64,000 nt of DNA from Aquilaria yunnanensis (taxonomy: Eukaryota > Streptophyta > Magnoliopsida > Malvales > Thymelaeaceae). A program made the translations under genes and the position numbers. This document shows, piece by piece, positions 22,812 to 34,928 of the stretch. Position 1 is the first letter of the stretch. The number at the start of each line of letters is the position of its first letter. The notes beneath the pieces were generated by a model. The model saw only the letters and a program-made list of their open reading frames with translations. It did not search any database and had not been told where the DNA came from. The stretch spans positions 35,518,992 to 35,582,991 of the forward strand of contig CM077600.1 in the NCBI GenBank assembly GCA_039654915.1. The letters run 5' to 3'.

Positions 22812-25530
22812 TAGAGGTGTTCACTGGGGAGGGTTAGGCTCGGCCCAGTTTAGGACTAACCCGGGTCAAACCCAGCACAAGACCAGTAAAAGCCCGGGTC
22901 AACACAGGCCCGGGTAACACACAGGTGAGGGAAGGGCAATTATGGCCCTTAAGGAGGAGGACTGCTTATATGAACCCAGCACGACCCAAATTGGAATTGG
23001 GCTTGGTATGACTCGGTCTGCTAGCTCGGGGCCCCAATTGGGGGCCGGTCTGCTCCCAATGAATCTCTCCAACAATCAACAACGGTTTGATTTTTTAAAA
23101 TTGGCAAAATTACACTACAGGTCCCTATAACGGCCTATAGCATTTTATGGACCCCAAATATATGTTTTCACCCCTCTTAACAACTATATTGTATGGGCTT
23201 TTTAGTCCAAGAAAGAAAAAGGCTTTCCCTTATAAATAGATAGACTATTTCCAACATTTTTTCATATCAATCTCAACAATCTTTCCTAATCCTCTAATAA
23301 TTCTCTCAATTTCTTCAAGTTCTCAAGCTTATTTTCTCATTATTTTTTTAATCTTTCCTTAATTACTTTCAAATTTCTTCATTTTCTCAATTTATTCTCG
23401 CATAAAATGGCATCCAAGAAAAAGGGAAAAAACCTATAGCTCTTCATACCACATTGGCTTGAAGCCATATTTCCATTTCATTTCTTGACCGGCAAATTGT
23501 GGGGTCCATATTCAACAAACCGATAACATGAAGTAATTCGACATGGCTCAATACAACTTGGAACTTGATGATCAACTTTTCAATGATAACATCAAAAAAG
23601 TCGAGGCCACTGCGGTGGAGAATGTTGGTGGAGGAGATCCCTCCCAACCCACTTTGATGAGCCAAATGCCTGAAGTTGAAACACAAGGGAAATCGTCAAG
23701 GCTCACCATATGAGTTTAGGAGCATTTTTTTTTCCAAGTCTTTGAGAAGGATGGTAATGACAATGAAGCAAGGTTTGCAAAATGCAAACATTACAAAACG
23801 AAGCTTGTGCATAAGAAAAAATCTGGCACTAACACTCAAATAGCACTTAGAACATAAACATCCAAATCTTTGCTTGGATACAGTTGTTAATACCATAGGG
23901 TAAACACAATTGGGGAGCACTGCCAGCGGTTCAAATATTTTTAATTTTAACCAGGAAAATTGTACATAATGTATGGTAGAATGGATGATGTTGACAGAGA
24001 AACCATTTAGACAAGCTGAAGATGTACACATGGAAAATTGGATTCAATCACAATTAAACCAGGTTTTTAAAAAGACATTTATGAGTACTGTTAGGAGAGA
24101 GACATTTAAAATTTATGAAGTCTGTAAATCAAACCTGCAAGCATATTTTCTACTCTTGATCATTCTGTTTCATTCACTACTGACATGTGTACTTCATCAC
24201 TAGGAAAAGATTATTATTATGCTACTACACAATTAGATTGATGATAGTTGGCTCATTCAAAAGCATATCATTTCATTTAAATGGATGAAGGTTGATCATA
24301 CTGGTTGAAACATATTTAAAGTTATTTATGAAACTTTTAAAGAGTTTTATTGTCATGACAAGATTTTTAGTATAACATTTGACAATATATCCAACAACGA
24401 GGTTGTGGCTGAGACATTCAGAAAATCATTGGAACCTATTAGTGACACCGCATTTTTCACATTAGACGTGTTTGTCATATTTTAAACTTAGCTGTCCAAA
24501 AAGTTCTTCAAGTTTTGAATCCATTATTTGAATTCAAGGCTCAAAGTTGCCAAAGAGTTTAAGGCACATTGTCTTGAAAATGGCATCGAGTTCAACTGGA
24601 AACGTTTTAAACTCAATTGCCCCACCTGATGGAACTTGACTTACAGGGTGTTGATGGATGCAATGTCATTTGCTGCACATATAACATTTTATAAATGTGA
24701 AAGAAAAGAAAAATGATTTTGAAACAAGAGATATGGGATAAACTGTTAAAAGTGGCTGTTGTGCTACGATATTTTTACGATGCCACCATTTTTTGTCTGG
24801 TATATAATACCCCACATCTTATAAGGTTTTAATGCATTTGGTCAATATTGTATAGGTTTTAAACCATTACAAGTATGACGAGTTTTTAAAAGACACAATC
24901 AAGGACATGAAAGACAAATGAATTTTATATTTCACTGATATACCCTAATTTATTTACTTGCATTTGCACTAGACTCGATTGTCAGAATCATGGGCATACA
25001 GCAACTACTTGAAGGTTATTATAGTTTCTTAGAAATATCGCATATTTCTGTGCATGCTATAACTGCCACTCTTGAAGAGCACTTGTGGGAATTATTTAAG
25101 ATTTATGCTGACCGACATAAGGATAAGATAAGAAACACTACTTCATCTATTATCGGGTGTTCATCATCATTGGCTTCATCAGCATTCAATCCAGCCGAAC
25201 AACTCCTTAAATGACCCCGTCTGCAGCCTCCAATCTTAGTGAAGTGAACGCATACCTTAACTTAGTTTGGGAGAATAATGAAATCGACATTTTAGAATTG
25301 TGGAAAGCAAGAAGCAACATCATTGCCAAGGAAGTTCTAGTTGTTCTATCTCAATTGTTGCATTTAAGATGACTTTTAGTGTTGGAAAACGTATAATTTT
25401 TTAAGAATGGGCAAGCTTGTCATCGAATGCAGTTGAAGTTTGTATCCATAACCGTGATTGGGGTCTTGGTGCATTACGAATGCAAGACTACAAGAGTTCT
25501 AACAATAAAAACCCTGACGAGGTAAATGCT
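22812..25530 (+). pseudogene. Decayed hAT transposase with left terminal region
   Basis: The left end has a hAT-style terminus (TAGAGGTGTTCA, 22812-22823) followed by CCCGGG-rich subterminal repeats, a TATA-like box (TATAAATA near 23231) and an ATG near 23407. Translations in shifting frames recover hAT hallmarks: a BED-type zinc finger piece near 23780 (CKHYKTKLVHKKK), a TWN-like segment near 24640, FTDIP near 24935, and the C-terminal dimerisation region near 25230-25480 (VNAYLNLVWENNEIDILELW, then VCIHNRDWG). Many stops and frameshifts interrupt it, so no functional protein is possible. I could not find the matching right end; it should lie between 25530 and about 25860. Confidence 0.8.
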
Positions 25531-26209
25531 TAGATCTTAGGTTTGCTCATTATCTTCCTAGTTTATATTCAATCTAATTATGCTGTTAAGTATAGATCAT
25601 ATGTTATCTTTTATGTTTAATTTTTTGGAACATTTAGTTATTGACTCATGTGAGGCCCATTTCAATTTATATAAGTGTCATTTGGCTTTAAAATTAATAA
25701 AATTTACATCAATGGTGGTGCTTTACTCTTAAAACAATTATTTTTCAATAATTTGTGTAAAAATTAAATTTTAAGAAATTACAAAAAAAACATGCTTAAA
25801 CTTGACCTAGGCCCAACTCGGTCCAGGCATGGAGCATGATGCATTGCCACTGTAGCATTTTCAAACGACCGAAAAAAAATAAATCTACCAAGTCGAATAT
25901 GGTCTGTAAACCAGATCTAAGTGCCAAAACTTTGTTATTTGATTTATTTTACACACGCACGAAACTATATTCGACTACTGGGAAAAACAATTGTACTCTA
26001 TTCTATAATTATTCATAATGATAAAATCATTAATATTGTTTCAGGGCTCGTCCCGGACTTCCGATTTAACTTGCCTCTTTCGTAAGAGTTCATGATGGAA
26101 TGACACTTTGCCATATAAAAATAATAATAATAATCTTGCGTATTATTATTATTTTTTTTTCATTTTGGTTTTTTATCTTTTTTTTTTTTTTTCACTATCG
26201 GGTGATAGA
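25531..26209. other. Downstream part of the hAT remnant and AT-rich spacer
   Basis: Mostly AT-rich sequence. CTAGGCCCAACTCGGTCC near 25807 resembles the GC-rich subterminal sequence at the left end of the hAT remnant and may be its right subterminal region. Otherwise nothing recognised. Confidence 0.4.
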
Positions 26210-26218
26210 TTTTAGCTA

Positions 26219-26670
26219 GGGTTAATTACAATTTGTCTCCTAAGGTTTAGGTGAAATCACACTTTGTCCCTTTCTATTTAAAAAATATATACTTTATCCT
26301 ATATCTTTTTAATACAGTCCAATAGCAACTCTAGAAATCTTAATTTAGACTATATGTTTGTTATTTTCAAGTAATTTCAATCTATATAGTATTTTTGTTA
26401 TAATTAATTGAAATTTAAAAAATCTTTTACTAAAAACTGAAAGAAATATAGAAAGAAAAAATTGATAATTTAAAATATCAGTTAACTATAAGAAAAAAAT
26501 ATCATACAGATTAAAATTACTGGAAGATGGCTACTGTAATGTCTAAATTAAGATTTTAGAAGTTGTTGTCGGATTGTATTAAAAGGGTATGAGCAAAATG
26601 TATATTTTTTAAATATGAAGGGCAAAGTGTAATTTCACTTAAACCTCAAAGCATAAATTGTAATTATCCC
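26219..26670. mobile_element. Fold-back element (452 bp) with near-perfect 9-bp target duplication
   Basis: The two halves are inverted copies over almost their full length: GGGTTAATTACAATTTGTC at the left against GGGATAATTACAATTTATG as complement of the right, then TTTAGGTGAAATCACACTTTG against TTTAAGTGAAATTACACTTTG. Flanks are TTTTAGCTA and TTTTAGTTA (one mismatch). The transcript or single strand would form a ~200-bp hairpin. It belongs to the same family as 59718-60182. Confidence 0.75.
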
Positions 26671-26696
26671 TTTTAGTTACTCATGCATTGTTTTGA

Positions 26697-27773
26697 GGCT
26701 AAATTACCGCTGTGGCCTCTAACCTTTTATTATTGTCCTATTTTAGACTCTAACTTCAAAACTTCACAAGGGATGTCCTCAATCTCAATTTTTTGTTCCA
26801 TTTTAGAACTTTGGAAGACGGAAAGCGTTAAAAATAACAGAAATGATCACGTGGTATGCCAACTTAGGGCAGATGCCTATAACTGGCCACATGGTACAAT
26901 GAATCAACCCCTAATAATGATGTGAAAAGAAAGAAAACTAATTAAAAAGAAAATATGAAAAAAGAAAAATAATAAAAAAATAAAAAGAAATCATCTCCCA
27001 CCTCCGTCCGCCAATCCCCACCGACTCTTCCACCGATATCTGCTGACTTCCCCGTCTGTTCACACCGAAATCGAGCAATCAAACAAGCAGCCAACCCCCT
27101 TCAACTTTGTTGACCGAACGGGCCTCCACCTCCACAATCCTCTTCCTCATCCTCTGGCAGCAATTCGCGAATCTCCTGTTATGAGTCTCATTTCACCCCC
27201 TCTTCCTCTCTTATGTCGTCTATTGTTCATAAATCTTCTGACGTCATGAAACTTCCGCTGTCTCAAATCTCTCACCGTCGTGAATCCCTAGCACTTCGCT
27301 GATCTCCCTTCATTCCTGAATCTCCCGCCCCTTGATTTCGCCTACTAATCTATTTGGAGGCGAAGACAGCGTACAAGCCTTAATTTCGCCTCCTCTACCT
27401 TCATTTTAAGCCTTGATTTTGCCTCCTCCACCTTCTATTTCATTGGAGACGGACGACGGTGGCAAAAGGAGGGCGTGAACATTTTTCATCCGATTTGTTT
27501 TTTTTTTTTCCTTTTTTCGTATTTTCTCTTTTTTATTAGTTTTCTTTATTTTTTGTTAGTTTTCTTCCTTTTTCTTTTTTTGTGCCACTATGGCAAATCG
27601 TCCCATGCTAGCATACCACGTGGTTAGATCCGTCAATTTTAATATTTTTTATCTTTCAAAGGTCTAAAATGAAACAAAAAATTGAAATTAAGGACATCTT
27701 ATGTAAAATTTTGAGATTAGGGTCCAAAATATGATAATAATAAAATATTATGAACCACAGATGCAATTTACCC
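26697..27773. mobile_element. Mutator-like long-inverted-repeat element, same family as 1545-2843
   Basis: The left end (GGCTAAATTACCGCTGTGG) pairs with the complement of the right end (GGGTAAATTGCATCTGTGG). Arms of about 200 bp share CTTTTATTATTGTCC/TTTTATTATTATC, TAGACTCTAACTTCAAAA and CCACGTGGTA-type blocks. Flanks ATTGTTTTG and ATTGTTTTT are a 9-bp duplication with one mismatch. The interior 26990-27470 is GC-rich (repeated TTTCGCCTCCTC) with no recognised protein. It starts only 26 bp after the fold-back element above. Confidence 0.7.
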
Positions 27774-28011
27774 ATTGTTTTTGTAAAAACTGATCATGGG
27801 CTGGTTGAATTCAAGATAAGATACCCGGAAGAAAATGTGTTTCTCGCTTCTAAAGATATCATGATTGGGCAGGGCACCAACTTGCAACATCACAAATCAG
27901 TTGAAAAAAAACGTACTGTCCATATATGGAGAGAGTCATCATTCTCCACCAGAATTTTCATCTCATAATCAAGCATACTCCTCTAATTCATTATAATTAA
28001 TTTTCTTTTAA

Positions 28012-28013
<2 letters not shown>

Positions 28014-28086
<73 letters not shown>
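28014..28086. repeat. Compound (CT)n-(AT)n microsatellite
   Basis: About 48 bases of uninterrupted CT followed directly by about 24 bases of AT. Probably hypervariable between individuals. Confidence 0.95.
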
Positions 28087-29632
28087 CAGTTCGATAATAT
28101 TGGAATGAAATGAAGTTTTTTAATATTAATGAGAATTTCTAATTATGTTCAGGATCAGCCAACTAATCAGAAATCAAAAGTAACATAGACTTCCACGAAG
28201 TATGTTGGCCTGTACGATGTAGTAAGTATTTTTTACAAAAAATTTAATATAAAAAATAATTAAAAAATATGAAAAAATAAATTAAAGCAGAACTAACCTG
28301 AATAATAACTGAAATTAAGTAAATAGAAACATAACATCATATGTATTTTGAAATAATGTATAATTTTTCATTAAAAATAGTTCACTAAACATTTTCCTCT
28401 TTTATTAACTTAAATTCTAATTTTTAATATAAATGAGAAATTTATTTAGAAAAATTTAGTTTCAACTGTAGCAATAATGGAGCAAATTATTTTATTAAAC
28501 CATATAGAACAATTTATCTTGCAAAATGCAATCATAAATAACAAAATTGAAACATAAAATTGTGCTTAATTTATGCTAATAAATTAACAATTTAACCATT
28601 AAATTAATAAAGATAAAATAAAAAAAATAAAAAAATTAATTAAAGTTGAATCAATTAGAATCATAGCTAGAATAAAATAAATGATATGTTTTTATTAACC
28701 ATATTAAATATCAAAAGTTGGTGACAGAAAGCGAAAGTGAGAGAGCATTAGGGAAAAAGTGAAATATTTAGGGACCAAAAGAGGAGTTTAACCATAAGTT
28801 GGAAGAAGCGAAAAAATAAAAGCCAGCAGCCCATGAAGAGACACACGGGCAAAACTGGGATTACACTTGTAGTTTAAACAGGAGACCTTCACGCTTTTAG
28901 AAGTTAGTTTAATTTAATATGTGCGAGAGCTTCGTGGCTAAGGATCCTGGCAAATTTTAATGCTCACTTTAACCTTTTCCTACGGACAATAATAGGTTTT
29001 TATTTTGATAAATTTTCAATCCATAATATCGAAGTGGTCGCCCAACTTTTTTGATAAAAAATGCCCAACTGGTCTGGGATAAAGACTAAAGAAGATATTC
29101 AGCCCTGAGATTAATGGGGTTTGAATGTTGGTTTTGGGTTTCCTTCTTCCTTTTATCTTATACTAATGATTCTTAATACCGAAAAAAATGTCTGAAATTC
29201 TGAAGTTCACAACGTACTGTAATTTCATAAATCCTATAAATATAGCGTAACATTCTATTATTTTATATTATTATATTATGTTATTTTATTCCTTTAAAAA
29301 AAACATTGTATTATTTTATCCACTAAATCACCTTTTGCTTGCAGTAGTTTTCTACCATGTATTGTGCATTTAAACAATTACCATTATTGATCAATTAATA
29401 ATTACTCATTATATCAACACAGATACACATAACTAAGAATATTATTGTGTTTTGCCAGTTGACTTTGGTTTAATGTTTTTCCAGTTGACACCATATTCGA
29501 CAACTTTACTCCATGGGCACTTAATTACAAATTATGAATATAGTTAGATGTTTTCTTTCTTTCTTTTTTCTTTTTTCTAATAAAAGCTACATTTTCCATT
29601 CTTATTATGTAAAAGGAGAATATATTTTCCTT
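28087..29632. other. Intergenic AT-rich sequence, no gene recognised
   Basis: Very AT-rich, with only short open frames and no domain or mobile-element boundary that I can support. Confidence 0.5.
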
Positions 29633-29635
29633 TTA

Positions 29636-30261
29636 GGAACTGTTTGGTTCATGGATTCTTAAAATCCTTGTAAACTAACATTCACATAAAGAAAAAATCC
29701 ATAAAAAAAATACGATTCTAATTTTTCCATGTTTGGTTCACATCTCACAGAGAATAAAGATTTTAACTTCTTCTTTCTTTATTTTTTTTAATGTCTGGTT
29801 GAGGTATTTTACGTGTTTCTTTAAACTTTGGACACATTGTGCCCGACAATAGCTAAAATGTAACATTTTAAACTTGAGAGGCATATTTTTAAATTTTTTA
29901 AAATTTAAGGGACTAAATGTGTATAATTACAAGGGATTAGTTTGTAAAATTGCAAAAGTTTAGTAACTAAATATTATGTAATTTGGGGACTTCTTTAAAA
30001 ATTTTGAAAGTTTAAGGACCACAACATAAGTATTTAAAAAATTAGGGGGTGTATTTGTAATTTTTTCAACATGATTATCTTGTAGATTCTTACTCCAATT
30101 TATTTAGGAGAATAAATCATACCAAATTGTGAATGATGGAGATTTCTTGGAGCATGAGAATGAAGGATAATTATTCACCAAATTAAACCAAATATGGGAT
30201 CATTTAAATTCTAATTTTCCAAATAATATGGATTCTCACAATCCTTGAACCAAACACCCCC
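29636..30261. mobile_element. Tourist/PIF-Harbinger-like MITE with TTA target duplication
   Basis: The left end GGAACTGTTTGGTTCATGGA and the complement of the right end GGGGGTGTTTGGTTCAAGGA are terminal inverted repeats of the type common in plant PIF/Harbinger MITEs, and TTA lies on both sides (29633-29635, 30262-30264). At 626 bp it is long for a Tourist MITE. The centre (about 29818-30068) has blocks such as TTTAAGGGACTAAATG that look like another inserted sequence. Confidence 0.75.
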
Positions 30262-30264
30262 TTA

Positions 30265-31228
30265 ACTTATTCCGCTCATTATCGCGTTCAACACTCATTT
30301 TCTGCTGAAAATTTTCTTCTCTAGTCGTTTTGCATTTTGAATGCTTATTATTGTTATTGTTATTATTATTATTATTACTATGTACAGTACAATGAGCTCG
30401 TATGAGTACAAAGTGATGTTCATACCTTTACAAACTTTTCCTTCTTTTGTTTGCTCAACACGGGCACAAACTATTTTTGTAAGATTGGGTTAAATATATT
30501 TTTGGTCTCTAACTTTTATTATTTGTTCCACTTTTATCCCTAACATCTAATTTGCTTCACTTTAGTTCCAAATCAAAAACTGCTCTATTTTCATCCTTCT
30601 TTGGGCATAAATTGTTATGATGGACGAAAAAGGTTACATCAGTCCAACATTATAGGGAAATTTTCAATTTTACCCCTACAAACTTGTTTATGTAAAAAGA
30701 GCAAACATAATAGTCAAAATCATGTGACTTAAGTCTCTAATCTTAACATCATGTTTGTTACTCACTTGTCTTATAAAAACTGTCTTCTTTATTATTCATA
30801 GCAATTAATTTATGATTTTATTTCTTTTAAAATTTATCATAAAAATATGATTTTTTATATGAAAATGAAACTTAAAAGATTATTGTTGCTAAATATCTTT
30901 TTTAAGAATTTTTTTAATACATATTAATATGAATATATTTAAGTTAGACTTTAATAAAAAAAAAGGTAAAAGAGCCAATCAATATGAAATGGAGGGAGTA
31001 ATATTCTTCTCCTCCAATTTGATAAATGTTCTTTCTTTCCTACTACATACAACATTTTTTTTAACTCAAAATCTACTACGGACTAAAGTTGAGGATTTTT
31101 TAGGATTAAGAAAATGAGGAACAATGTCTCGAACTCAGACTGACAATGTAGGAGAACAACTCCCTTGCAAACTTAGTTAAGATGTAGAAACTACTACATA
31201 CAACTTTGAATATTATAACATGGTAAAA
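30265..31228. other. Intergenic sequence with a solitary inverted-repeat arm
   Basis: 30487-30700 looks like the left arm of a Mutator-like element (starts GGGTTAAATATATTTTTGG, followed by TTCCACTTTTATCCC), but I found no right partner within the window. The rest is AT-rich with no gene. Confidence 0.4.
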
Positions 31229-32516
31229 GGGATAAATTGTCCACTCAACTTTTCATGATAGACAAATCGCCCACCAAAGTATTTTTACAGTTAGATCAAT
31301 CACCAACGTTATTATTTTAGCGGATATTGACCACTGCCATCACTTTTGTCTAGCTATATGATGATTTAATATATTTTAATGACATGGCAATATACACGGC
31401 AAACTTGTGCACAAAAAAATATAAAATACCTATCTTAGCCCCTAAACTCTTATCTAACATTACAAATCCCCCTAAACTCTATTTTCTCTCTCTTCCCCCT
31501 AAAGGTTCCACCAATGGTGAAATTGCCAAGTCCTCCTCTAGATTCGTTCCAACTCGTTGACGGTGACTGCTGCGATTTGTTCACAGTGACTACTTCGATT
31601 CGTTCGCGACTGGTCCGTGTCCTCCGTCCTCCGCCCGCGCTCCAATTCTGAGACCGTTCGTGTCCTCTGTCCGTGTCTTCCTAACCCAGAAAGAACTAGA
31701 AACAAAATAATTTTTGGGAACCCAAAGAATATACCAAGGATGAAAATTCCCGATTCTGGGGACGACGGGACTGGGTACTCGATTTGCAAGATTGGGTGCT
31801 TGATTGGCACCTTCAGGACCGTTCAAATCTGGATTCGCGAGAATGGGTGCTCGATCGGAGAAGGATGACACCTTCATTGGCACCTCCAGGATAGTTTGGG
31901 TGCTTGATTCATGAGATTGGGTCCTGGTTGGGCTGCTCGATTCGAGCGAATCAAAGGGATGGGTATCGTTAGATCATCAAAATCGTCCTTGACTCCTTGT
32001 TTGGGTCCTTGTCTTCTGTCGGCGGAGTGAGATATTGAGACTGTGAACAGGGCTGGGCGTCGCGAGATTGGGTCGAGGGCGAGAAGGCACAACGAGACTG
32101 GGTCGAGGGTGAGAAGCAACGAGGAGACTGGACTGAGGATGAGAAGCGACGAGGAGGGTGGCTAGTGAGGAGCGCCGGAGATGGTTGTGGAGAGATGAGG
32201 ATTGGGGCAAACTAATCAGGACAAGGGCGTATTATTTTTAGTCTAGGGACCGATGTGAATCAATGGATATAGTTTGGATATAAATGTTATAATTTACGGA
32301 TGGTGATTATGTGTTTTTTTTATTCTAAAATTAACAAAAATTCGAAAATTAACGTACCATTCTCTCTGTTAGTTTGATAAGTGACTAATTTGCCCATATT
32401 CAAACCTTTAGTAGTCAATATTATAACAGATGGAAACTTTAGTTGTCCTTTTAACTGAAAAAAAAACTCTAGCAGCTGATGTCTGCTGAGGTGAAAAGTT
32501 AAGTGGGTGATTAATA
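31229..32516. mobile_element. Probable diverged inverted-repeat element with repeat-rich cargo
   Basis: The left end (GGGATAAATTGTCCACTCAA then CTTTTCA) resembles the complement of the right end (AATCACCCACTTAACTTTTC). Arms are strongly diverged and no target duplication could be established, partly because of an ATA/TAA run at the right border. The interior 31520-32220 is GC-rich with tandem repeats; its open frames are repeat-driven and match no known protein. Confidence 0.45.
32060..32155. repeat. 31-bp tandem repeat, three units
   Basis: Three consecutive diverged units of 30-31 bp share CGAGAYTGGGTCGAGGGYGA-like cores (third unit more diverged). The word GATTGGGT also recurs at irregular spacing over 31780-31960. 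It lies inside the cargo of the inverted-repeat element at 31229-32516. Confidence 0.7.
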
Positions 32517-34580
32517 ATAATAATAATAATTAAACCAGCTTAGTGCACCGACCAAATAATGAATCTTAACCCTGTCTACCTTTTTTCCATGCATCTTAAC
32601 TCTGACTGTCCTTTTTCTTTACTCCTTGATCTACCTTTCATTTTTAATCAAGAGTGATTATTTCAATATAAACCTCTTTAGTAAACGTTGTACATTAATT
32701 AATTAAAATCGAACATTTTTAACAATTTTATTTTTTTCCCTGAAAAAGCATATATGTTTGGTATTTTTTTTCCTTTTTGATTTGGTAAAAATCTATTAAA
32801 AAAATTAATTATGTTTAAGAAAAAAACTTTCTCAAACAATATTTTAAAAAAAAGATCAAGTATGACATTTTAGACAGCACCGAAAATTGCATAAAATAGA
32901 TGCAAAAAAATAAAAAAAATGTTTATTATTAAATCAAGGCAAATGGAGGCATAATTATTTTCCGTCAAAAAGGTTCAGCATAAACTTGAAGTCATGCGTC
33001 TTTCGGTAATTTGGTTATTTTATAAAATCGGCAACTTCCTTTTTGTACAGGAGCCAAAAGAAAAGTAAAAAGCAAAAAAGACTTGCCCTTGCCCACACAA
33101 CCATTTTCTTTCAGAATTCTATTTTCGAACTTTGTTTTACCGCATATTTGCTTTTAATTTCTTGAGTAAAGAAATTCGAACTTCACGTAGCTCAGAATTT
33201 CTGGCATCGGATTTTTGGAAAAATCGCCTTTATTTACCCTTTTGTGGATCAACGAATTTTCTTAGGAATATTAGCGAAAATTGAAAGGAATTATCAGAAA
33301 CAGCAAAAGAAGGACTGCTTCTTTTAAGTTGTTATAACTCTCACATTTAGCACCATTCCTATTTACAATTAATTAATTTATAATTTCTTATTTTTAATTT
33401 TTTAGTATATAAATCCAAAATTTTTATACGGAAGATAAATTAAAATTTATAATTTGTAATAATATAAATAAAATTCAAGTCAAATTTAAGTTAGAAAGGT
33501 GAAATGGAAAAAATAAAAGTGGGATGGAGGACTATTTTTTTTTCGGCTTCCTGTTCACAAGCATAAATTCAGAGGCAGCAACATCTAAGAAGGGTGTTAT
33601 ACTAACAAAAATGAAATTTGTAGGTAATAATAAGAAGGTTTTTCGGCGCATGTGGTTCTAGACTAGAATTTCTGTTTTTCACAAAAAGGAAAATATATAC
33701 GGGAATTGTAAACGCATTTATGAGTCGTAGCTGCCCTGGCTTTGCAAAGGACTTTCAAGGTTAAACGCCTTTCCACGACTATTCTTATAGTATCAAAATG
33801 CAGACAGCCAGATTTCTAGCCAATCTGAACGTTCTCCTCTTGCCCTGAAGTTGGACTATCAAATTTTACTCTTTTTTTTTCTTTTTTATCTTTAGAATGA
33901 CATTCAAAATTAACATCATAAGTTGCCAAACGGCTAAAAATAATTAAGTTATTGAACTTTCACATAAAGAACATAACTATTAATTTATAGTATAACTTGC
34001 TAATGTTTAATGTCATAATTTTGAACATGAAATTGAAACATTGTTCACTTGATGAGAAGCCAGTTGAGACTGATCCATAGCAACTCAAGTTGATGGATTT
34101 CTTCTACGGCTGGGAAGATGACTTTGATTTGATAAATATGAAGGAATTGCACTGTCTGGTGGATCTCATCTGAATCATTCAATAGCACGTACAAAATCAA
34201 AACAAGTCAGGTGGAGCGAGTAACAAAAATCAAACAAATTTATGTAATTTGGAAGCGGTAAAGGGAAATGAAATCAAACAAGTTTCAGTTGAGTTGGTGG
34301 CTTTTCAGGACAAGGACCTGACAACCGCCACAGTTGCATTGATAATGGATCTGATCTGCCTAATTCCTTGAAAAGGAGAGATCCCACCAAAAGGTTACTT
34401 TGCTTTTGCCTAGAAAATCCTGTGAATTTTCATCCATGGGAGTTATCACTTTTTTCACCATCTATATCTTTTATATTTTTGGACCTCTTTTTCCCTTTCG
34501 TCTCAAACATTTCTTCTGAAATCAACCCCACATTTTCAATTTATAACGCCAAATCACATCAACAACATACATCTAAGTGA
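32517..34580. other. Intergenic sequence and promoter region upstream of the MCTP gene
   Basis: AT-rich without open frames of note. The last few hundred bases presumably hold the promoter of the MCTP gene; I could not identify a convincing TATA box or transcription start. Confidence 0.45.
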
Positions 34581-34599
34581 CTCTCTCTCTCTCTCTCTA
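34579..34599 (+). repeat. (CT)n tract in the presumed 5' leader of the MCTP gene
   Basis: A CT dinucleotide run (from GACTCTCTCT) about 330 bp upstream of the MCTP start codon. CT-rich tracts are common near plant core promoters and 5' untranslated regions. Confidence 0.7.
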
Positions 34600-34641
34600 G
34601 ACTTGAGAAAAAGTGTCAGCTAGAACCTCCTCCTATTAGAG

Positions 34642-34911
34642 ATGGCATATGACGAAGGGGCCACAGCAAAGCACTACCAAAGGCAAATCTCTATCTCTCT
34701 CTCCTCAGCCATGTCTTTGTTTTCATACTCCAAAATGAACCTCCTATCTAGTCATCAACTATCCTCTCCCCCTCTCCTACCATCATCTCTGTCTTCAGCC
34801 TCTTCTTCCCATTCTTCAATTGTAAGTTTCCAAGCCATTCAACAACCTTTCTTCCGTTCATTCCAGATCATAAACCAAGCTCTATCCAGTCTCCACCCCG
34901 TACCAATTTGA
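34642..34911 (+). promoter_or_regulatory. Upstream open reading frame in the MCTP leader
   Basis: An ATG-initiated, 89-codon frame (starts MAYDEGATAKHYQRQISISL) that ends in TGA 17 bases before the MCTP ATG. If the leader is unspliced this uORF would tend to lower translation of the main frame. The peptide is serine-rich with no known domain. A perfect splice-donor word (GTAAGTTT at 34821) lies within it, so part may be removed as an intron. Confidence 0.4.
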
Positions 34912-34928
34912 ATTCTTCCCAACTCACC

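Noticed and set aside
31125..31185. tRNA-like box B on the minus strand (GAGTTCGAGAC)
   Set aside because: The box A candidate is poor, and no A-tail or target duplication is visible.
34908..34928. Upstream extension of the MCTP frame by seven codons
   Set aside because: The extension starts at TTG, not ATG; the ATG at 34929 matches the N-terminus of the family.
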